Of a DNA stretch of 64,000 nucleotides, positions 56,974 to 64,000 are shown piece after piece. How positions within the stretch are numbered: the stretch's first letter is position 1; each line of letters opens with the position of its first letter. The notes beneath the pieces were generated by a model. The model saw only the letters and a list, made by a program, of their open reading frames with translations, was not told where the DNA came from and made no database searches. The translations under genes and the position numbers were made by a program. Origin of the DNA: Lamellibrachia columna. Lineage: Eukaryota > Annelida > Polychaeta > Sabellida > Siboglinidae. The stretch is from contig OY759267.1 in NCBI GenBank assembly GCA_963662155.1, positions 39,432,939 through 39,496,938 on the forward strand. The letters are read 5' to 3'.

Positions 56974-57849
56974 ATAATTGTGAAATGATCTATTCATATA
57001 AAGCTAAAAGACTTGCTTAAATTCAATGCGCGACGCTAGACGATAGAACGATGTTTACTTGACAACATGAGATGAACTCAGAGATTCCGGGTCAACCTCG
57101 CTGTGACATCACAATCAGCGAATCGCGGGCTAAGGCGGAGACCACGTGACGCACGTAGCTACGCACTTGCCATTTTGTTTACTAGAATAAGTCGCCTGTG
57201 ATTGGCTTACAATAATAACATGGCTAACGGGGACGACATATTTAGATCACGGACATTCCCGGCTTTCCAACGATGTGCAATGTTAAGGGGCACCACACCA
57301 ATAACGCTCGTAGCGGCGCGTTCAAATCAAGCTAATTTGGTCATTCAGATGGTCATTGTTTTACCAAAATGAGCGGTATGTGTCAAATAAAACAACATTA
57401 TACCATGTTATGTTGTGTTTTGGGGCTGCACACTTTGCAAAATAGAAGATTAGATATCAAACAACACAGTTCCACTGAAATCCAAAAATCGATGAAGTGG
57501 CCCACCAACTGCATGTTTTGGTTGCTAGTGCGAAACCGATCTGTGCAACTTCTGCCTGGTTTTGGGAGAGCGGGTCACATATACATCAGTGAGAAGTAGT
57601 TGAAATTTCAAAGTAGTTCGACATGTCCCAGAAACATAAATTATTAGGCCAAGCCACAATTTAAGTTAACAACTCGGCTTGTTTAACAATAAAAATGCAC
57701 ATTATATCTGACTGACCGGCTAGGTCTGTTTGCGGCCCACCTATGGTTGAAAACGAAATAAAAATTGCGTAAGTTAACATTCAAGTAATTGTGTGTCGCT
57801 TGGTTTTGTTGCGCATCGACAGGTGGAATCATCGGCCTGTGTTTCAGCC
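56974..57849. other. Region between the DDE-like pseudogene and GART
   Basis: No supported ORF. Just before the GART ATG, GTTGCGCATCGACAG|GTGG (acceptor near 57821) suggests a 5' UTR intron, so the GART promoter may lie further upstream in this block. No TATA box is evident. Confidence 0.45.
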
Positions 57850-60800
57850 ATGAATGCCCGGGTATTGATTGTGGGCAGTGGGGGCAGAGAACATGCCCTC
57901 GCCTGGAAGCTCGCCCAGTCACCCCAGGTCGTACAGATCTACGTGACACCGGGGAATGGAGGCACCCAGTTCGTGTCAAAGACAAGCAACATCTGTAAGT
58001 GCTTCAACTGTAGTAACTCACCAAACTGATCTGTCAAATATAGCTTGTAATCTCCCCCTCGTATTTTGGTGTTACATTACTGTTGATTGTACAGTCCGTG
58101 TAAATAAATAATAAATCTGTTTCAACATAATATATATACAAATATATATACCAGCCTGTATTATGCTAGCAATACTGTTCTGTTATTTTGTACAACTAGT
58201 GATGCTTTTATTGTCTGTCACAGCACTCAATGTGAAGGACCATGATGCACTGGGAGAATGGTGCCTTCAGAATGACATCAGCCTCGTGGTCATTGGCCCA
58301 GAAGATCCACTTGCGGATGGCATGGTCGATGTTCTTACTTGTAAAGGTCAGTACAATTATATATGTATCTAAAAATCACCATTGTGGATCTTCTTCACCC
58401 TAGAAACTGATCACTGATGACAACTTTTGGCTTGCTAAGCAGTAATTATACTTTGGATTATCATGACAAAACCCCTGATGTCCAAATAAGATATATGGAC
58501 CCTGATTTTTTGTTGTTGGGGGAAATGGGAATAGCTGTCTTTCGGGGCGCATTCGCCCGCATTCATGTGCTGACACTATGATCACTGTGCCAGTATATTT
58601 CCTAACTAACGCATGTTTTGCGTGATGTACTCCTGGTGTTTGTCAAACCTACTTAAAATTGCTTTGACGGTTCTCAATGAACATTACATAAACAAAGAAC
58701 GAGTGGAAATGTGTTATTTGTGTTTGTTCAGTGCTGGCATCAATCCTATTACGCTGCTAGCTTCAATCTTTCCTCAGTGGTTTGTAAATTGCAATCAATA
58801 TTCACAAATGCAACTTGCATAAGAATCAGTCGGTCTTTTTTTTAAGTAGCCAACACCAGTATAAAACGGATGAAATGGCATACTTCTGTTGTATCGTAAA
58901 TCTAAGTAAGTTTTTGCGATGCCAAACTAAACTCAAAGCAGTGTTATGGGTGCACAAAAAAATTTTGTTAGCAACAATTGCTAATCGATTTGGAAATGGA
59001 TTAGCAATTGCTCATTTTGTGTAGCAATTTTTTTTAAGGCAAGTAAGATATAAATACATTTTTTGGCAAAAAAACGTTATCATGTTTCTAACTTATAAGT
59101 ATTACAGCAAAACTTGGCATCTGACTCCACTTTTTATTTGACATGACCACTAAATCAAAAGTCAGGTACTAATTCAATTCAGGTACACCCACTGAACTAT
59201 GTTGTACAACAGTCATGTGTAGGGCCATCACATTCACACGTCACTGAGCAACTGTGGCATCACTAATCTCCGTTCTCAAAGACAACATCTACTAACGCTG
59301 TGTCCTCAGGCTGGGAATGCACAACAGTCATGTGTGGTGCCTGTATCACTTTTTCCGCTGTCGCATAGTGAACTGCTTGTGCAGTTCGTCTACCACTAGG
59401 ACTACTAACTTTACTAGACACGAAGTCGTTAGTTGCCGTCATTTCACTTTCCATAAACGAACCACAACCTTGAACTTGACATCGCTTTGTGTGTGATTGT
59501 TGCGACACCACTCGGATAAAGGTGATGACTGCTATTAAACAGACTGCAAACTTGATGCAACTTTGCATGCCGTAATGACGGGATGAAGGTTTCGTTTGGT
59601 AGTTAATACCTATATATGATTAGGTACAAACTAGCACACAGATATTTTATTACTGCCAAATATGGTTCACGATTTTATGCGATGCGTTTTTAGTACTGTG
59701 TAGCGATCTGCGCAACTTGTATCGCGATTCGCGATATATACTGAACAAAATGTTCCCTGGTACGTCGTGATTTTATTGTTTGAAATTTTTTATAAATGTT
59801 TCAGTTCATAAACATTTTTTATAGCCACAGTTGACTTCAGATGCCATAATGACAATAACGAATTATTTTTTAACCGCAGGTACCAGTTAACGAAACCTTC
59901 AGAATTAAGTTCTGAATCAACTGGTAAGGAAAAAAAATTATATCATTACAAAGTCATGGTATGTTTTATCAAATAAGGTACTGACCAAAAAGCACAACAG
60001 CTAAATTAATTGGATTTTCAACTTGAATACATGTTATACTAGTGACCACAAACACAACGTGTATAACATTTATTTCAACTTATTATTTTTCAGGTAAAAA
60101 ATCAACTAGAAAACAGTTATTCTTGGACCACCATCCATACCATTTATTGTTGAAAATCCATCCTCTGAAAACCTCAAAATCACAGTCGGTTTTTGAATCC
60201 TCTACTACCCAAAGATGCATCCAGTTGTCATCAACTTGTGCCGATCGATTGGTTCAATAGCCGTCTGATTACTGTCTTAGTATCTAAAATAACATCTGAA
60301 TCATCTGAGAATGCATCGACATCGTTGCTATTGCATATGGCACGAATGGCCATTTTTGCGATAACAATGAAAATCAACACTTCATTTAGTAATTTACTAC
60401 ACTCATATTCACCATCAAAGATTTAAACAGATTTATTATGTACAGAATGTTGTTGAGATGCTGAAGGTCTGTCGTGCCTCTGTTAATGCATTCCATTGAC
60501 TCCAAGTCCCAACCCATATAACATTGACTTTGTGGGTGTTTATGTTTTAATTGAAACACTACGTGGAACAACAAATAAACTCCCAAGTCAGCTTGAAGAG
60601 AATTGCTTTCTTTCAGGTGTCTCATGTTTCGGTCCAACCGCAGCCGCAGCACAGATTGAGGCGAGTAAGTTATTTGCGAAGGAGTTTATGCAGCGGCATA
60701 ATGTACCGACAGCACAATATGAAAGCTTCACTGATGCTGACGCTGCATGCGACTACATCAACAGGTAGATGGCGCTTCTTGTCAACGGCTCACCAGTAGG

Positions 60801-61442
60801 TGGCGCTCCTTGTCATCAGCTCACCAGCCCCACAGATTACTTGAAACTTAGAAGGATGTCTAAATCAACTTTACTAAAAAAGTATTCCATTTTTATTGTT
60901 CTGCCAACTTTAAACACATGTTACGCTTACGTACGAAAATCACAAACTAAGATATCAGCATTTTCCAGCTTCAGTTTAGCTTATTTCATACCAAAATGTG
61001 AGTTAAAATGGACAAACCAAAGCCGTTTCAATTAATTAATTTCTGTTTTTGTATGTTATTCAGAAATTAATACACTTCAGAAATCTCAATTTGTGATTTA
61101 TCCTATTTAATTTAAGCTGAGTTTTCTCATGTACTGTCACATATTCATAACTGACATTTCTGTGTGTCGGAAAAATTCCTGTTTGTTCAAATGTGCAAGC
61201 AATAATTTGTAGCTAAGAATTAATTTTTCAGGACTCATTTTACCTGTCACAACAGTGTCAAAGGCTTCAAAGTTCTAAATAGACAGCCAAATAAATTTGT
61301 ATGATGTTTATGAGGAAACGTTTATTGTAGTTGTTCCCGAAAGGAACACGTGGTGAAAGCCAGTGGTCTAGCTGCGGGTAAAGGGGTCATTGTCGCGGCA
61401 ACAAAGAAAGAAGCCTGTGATGCGGCCAGGAGCATTCTCCAG
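57850..61442 (+). CDS. GART: Trifunctional purine biosynthetic protein, first four coding exons (GARS domain); continues beyond window
   Basis: Exons 57850-57994, 58224-58346, 60617-60764 and 61331-61442 join in phase to give 176 residues. Landmarks: [20 protein letters not shown] (residues 4-23), TPGNGGT (37-43), [35 protein letters not shown], and ATP-grasp start [16 protein letters not shown]. This is the phosphoribosylamine-glycine ligase (GARS) module, which joins glycine to phosphoribosylamine in step 2 of de novo purine synthesis. In animals it is fused to AIRS and GARTfase domains, expected past position 64000. The start is the ATG directly ahead of the conserved glycine-rich loop. 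The third intron-exon junctions are canonical. I found no next exon in 61443-64000. Confidence 0.95.
59133..59138 (-). terminator. Poly(A) signal AATAAA of the nested peptide gene
   Basis: AATAAA on the reverse strand, 125 bp downstream of the stop at 59263. Confidence 0.5.
59263..59568 (-). CDS. Predicted secreted peptide, single exon, nested in a GART intron
   Basis: 101 residues from a true ATG at 59568. Residues 1-22 form a clear signal peptide ([20 protein letters not shown] followed by VS-QQ). The mature part of about 79 residues starts QQSHTKR. The dibasic KR is followed by CQVQGCGSF, which could be a short disulphide-bridged peptide released by prohormone convertase. The rest is Ser/Thr/Val-rich with no other cysteine and ends VFENGD. 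A TATATA lies 43-48 bp upstream of the ATG and an AATAAA 125 bp after the stop, so the locus has a full minimal gene structure. It is antisense to GART, in the intron 58347-60616. I recognise no family; a neuropeptide-like precursor is one reading, a chance ORF another. Confidence 0.55.
   Translation of the reverse strand: MQSCIKFAVCLIAVITFIRVVSQQSHTKRCQVQGCGSFMESEMTATNDFVSSKVSSPSGRRTAQAVHYATAEKVIQAPHMTVVHSQPEDTALVDVVFENGD
59611..59616 (-). promoter_or_regulatory. TATA box of the nested peptide gene
   Basis: TATATA on the reverse strand within CATATATAGG. Normal TATA spacing would start transcription near 59583, leaving a 5' UTR of about 15 nt. Confidence 0.4.
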
Positions 61443-62252
61443 GTAAATGTGTGATGACAACTACAAGGTCCAATTTTGGGGTAATTGTGTAATTAATTAC
61501 CGTGACAACATATTTGTATGTCCAATTTAATGTGTTGAGGTCATTTAAATCATGTTAATTGCGACAGAAGCAGAAATGTAAGTAGCGTTTGTAATTAATA
61601 AGCATTATTAACAAAAGTAGTTGAATCAGATTCTGATTAATCGTTCAGTATCTACACAGCAAACAATTGTGACCCACTCCATCAAAATCAGTCATAAACA
61701 AGTCGGGGGAAAATTACATTTTGAGATGAAGGTACCACGTGAAAGACAATTGTATGGGCTTTCCGTTGGTGCCAAAGACAACTACAAAGCTCAGTTGCCA
61801 AGTTATCGTTTCATAGAAGGAAAGTGCCCCGAGTCATTTGACGAAAAACAGCTTTGAAGTTTACTAAAGTATATTCATACATTTCAATAACAATGGCACA
61901 TCGTATGAAGTTGAAATTTTGCACTGTTGTAGTACACATCAACGGATATTTTGGTGGAATTACACTTCGATAGCTGTGAAAGTTTGCAAGATATGTCATT
62001 CTCAGTGACATTGCTGCCAAGCTGTCTACGCACTTGCTTGAAGCTGTCAGTGTCAGCTGTCGCTCGATCGTGGTCTTCCCCGTCACTTTCTCCCTCAGAA
62101 ATTATGCTAATTTTACTGTCGCTATCTGAGCCTGTCTGACTTGACTAAGTTCCACAGTCAATGGCAACTAAATAATCGATTATTAAATAGATTTGATATA
62201 ACGACAGTCTCCGAAGTAGTCAAACTCAAACCAAGACAAACGTGGCTTCGAG

Positions 62253-62760
62253 CAGGGGTAAGCAGACCAGCCTACCATTCCGGACTGTCAGGAATGTTTA
62301 GGGAAATAAGCCTAAAATTACGGTATTACGGCGAGGGATAAAAATATTACGGAATTTTTATTGGTCATGACGATCACTAATAATTTCAGTTTTACCCGAA
62401 TTTAGCTTCCATTTTATACAACATCATATATAATGCAGTGTGTTGTGACATGATTTTTCATTCGGTATTGCTGTTCGTAATTTTACCAGTTGAAAACAAC
62501 ATTACAATAAATTCGCATTCCGCGCTCAAACGGAAAGTCACGAACGGAAGGAGATAGAGACAAAAATGGCGGAGATTGGATCGGTACCACCAGCCAAGAA
62601 AAAATGTGTGCTGCAAAAGTTTAAGAAAGAATAAACACAGGCATTGCCACTACACAAAATCAAGCTCAAAGAAGGGGGTCAGCTTTGTGCACTGCCAGAT
62701 TTGCGAAATCGACTTTTTGATATCACATGGTGGCCATGACAATTGCGAGTACTGACTACT
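62253..62760 (+). mobile_element. Second relative of the hAT-like element, decayed
   Basis: It starts CAGGGGTAAGCAGACC. A frame from the ATG at 62566 (MAEIGSVPPAKKKCVLQKF) stops early, but a shifted frame continues with VHCQICEIDFLISHGGHDNC. This matches the FCTLCRVDFSVAHGGRSDC segment of the 53.9-kb element in position and spacing. No right terminus found. It lies downstream of the last visible GART exon, probably in an intron. Confidence 0.5.
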
Positions 62761-64000
62761 CTAGAGTCTAGTGTGTTGTAGTGACTGTCCAACTAAGTCT
62801 AAGACTAACTCACTAAGTCAGTGTTTTTAGTAGCGAGTTGATACGAAACTTTGCTGGGGTAGGTTAATATATACTAGAGTAGACTAGACGACGACTAGAC
62901 AACTAGCGTTAGTGTATCATAATGACATGGTCTTGGCTTATAAATTACGGTTATAGATGCGACATTAACGACTAACGTTAGCCTATTTTGTCATCAAAGT
63001 GGTTCCACGCTGGTTATCACAGGTCTCTAAGGAGACCAGGTCTCTCTCTCAGGAGACCAAGCCTGAAGTAGGCTGACAGCACTCTTATCAGACGGGTCTT
63101 GTGTTGACAAAACTAGATGCCACAGAATGCAATGTAAAGTTCAATGTGTTTTTGTTACACATTTCACCTGTCGATTCTGAACTTGTTTCAATGGTTAATT
63201 TAATATTAAAAAACACAAAATTATTGAGGTTCTTTCAGTTTGCTAAAACTTTGACTTTAAAAGATAGTACAGTACAGCAGTTGTATACAGTGTAAATTGG
63301 TTATAGATGCATTTACATTAAACACAGTTACAACTCTGCACATTTCCACCAATGGTGGTTATGAGTATCTGCACTACTGTTCTATTAACTGAACGCTTCA
63401 AAGCACCTCTCGTGGTTTATTAATGATAACTCTGTTTTGGGGCAACCATCGCCATAGGAACGACCCAGTATTAAAGCATTACTAACAGTGGTGCCATTTC
63501 CCTGACAATACGACATGGTTTTGAACTGTTACTGACAACAGGCCTATATTCCTGAAAATTAGTTTGTAGACAGCAGGATTACTGATCAGACATTTTTGGT
63601 GTAGGCAGGTCTGGGTAAAGGTCGTATTCCAATGTTTAGAGCGATTGCGCATGCGCGTTTCTAGCTCGGCCAAATAGCCATTGTGACTCGTATCGTGATT
63701 ATGTCCTCATTATTATTCAGTTAAAAATGTGATTTTGTTTACGTTTCATCTCCATTTTAAACCTCTCTTACGTGGTTGATTTTGCCCTAGTAAATGTATC
63801 CCATAATAAATCAGCTTTCCAACGTTGCCAATATGGTGGGGGTGGACATGATGTGCAGTGGATACGATACATCTGAATTGAGCGAAGTTTCCTTTGCCTT
63901 TGTTCATTAAGATGTTCATAGCTCCACAAATTTTTTTTTCAAAATTATCAATCGTTTTATGACTTTATAATAGCATAACAGCAATATAGGATAGTTAGGC
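62761..64000. other. Probable GART intron sequence; nothing further recognised
   Basis: AT-rich and without a GARS-like exon. Short repeats such as GGTCTCTCTC/AGGAGACC occur near 63022-63062. Confidence 0.5.

Noticed and set aside
61443..64000. Further GART exons
   Set aside because: I looked for the next GARS segment (EELLDGEEVS-type and GPNTGGMGAY-type) and found no match in any + strand frame; the next exon is probably past the window.

Overview
This window is nuclear DNA from an animal. It has multi-exon genes with GT-AG introns, AATAAA signals, abundant non-LTR retrotransposons (CR1-like and RTE-like), an LTR-retrotransposon remnant, small DNA transposons and many micro- and minisatellites. 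The gene set (LRRC23, ILKAP, GART) with this repeat profile suggests a bilaterian invertebrate, perhaps a lophotrochozoan or a non-vertebrate deuterostome. The sequence alone does not fix the species, and every exon chain below was built by hand from splice sites and reading phase.

Layout. (1) 0.4-16.5 kb, + strand: the 3' part of a gene encoding a very long Lys/Glu/Ser-rich protein. It has about 20 small exons, all phase 0-0, and a terminal exon that begins with the stop codon. (2) 16.5-24.2 kb, - strand: a complete 8-exon LRRC23 gene (radial-spoke leucine-rich repeat protein), convergent with gene 1. The two poly(A) signals lie about 30 bp apart. Its introns hold an antisense CR1-like LINE, a 26-bp minisatellite and an uninterrupted (CTG)62 tract. 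(3) 24.2-34.5 kb: intergenic DNA with a two-coding-exon gene for a small secreted cysteine-rich peptide (27.9-28.3 kb, - strand), minisatellites and LINE remnants. (4) 34.5-45.0 kb, + strand: a complete 10-exon ILKAP gene (PPM/PP2C phosphatase). Tandem arrays have formed directly on its exon-2 acceptor and exon-3 donor. (5) 45-57 kb: a retroelement-rich block with a Gypsy fragment, an RTE-like LINE, a LINE tail and a decayed DDE-transposase-like gene that is itself interrupted by an 874-bp element. (6) 57.85-64 kb, + strand: the first four coding exons of GART (GARS domain). One intron carries a compact single-exon gene for a predicted secreted peptide on the opposite strand.

The genes do not form a pathway. 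They are a ciliary structural protein, a signalling phosphatase, a purine-synthesis enzyme, two secreted peptides and a low-complexity phosphoprotein. The most unusual themes are repeated birth of tandem arrays at splice junctions, amplification of whole phase-0 exons, and (AT)n microsatellites arising from the same codons in separate copies of one LINE family.
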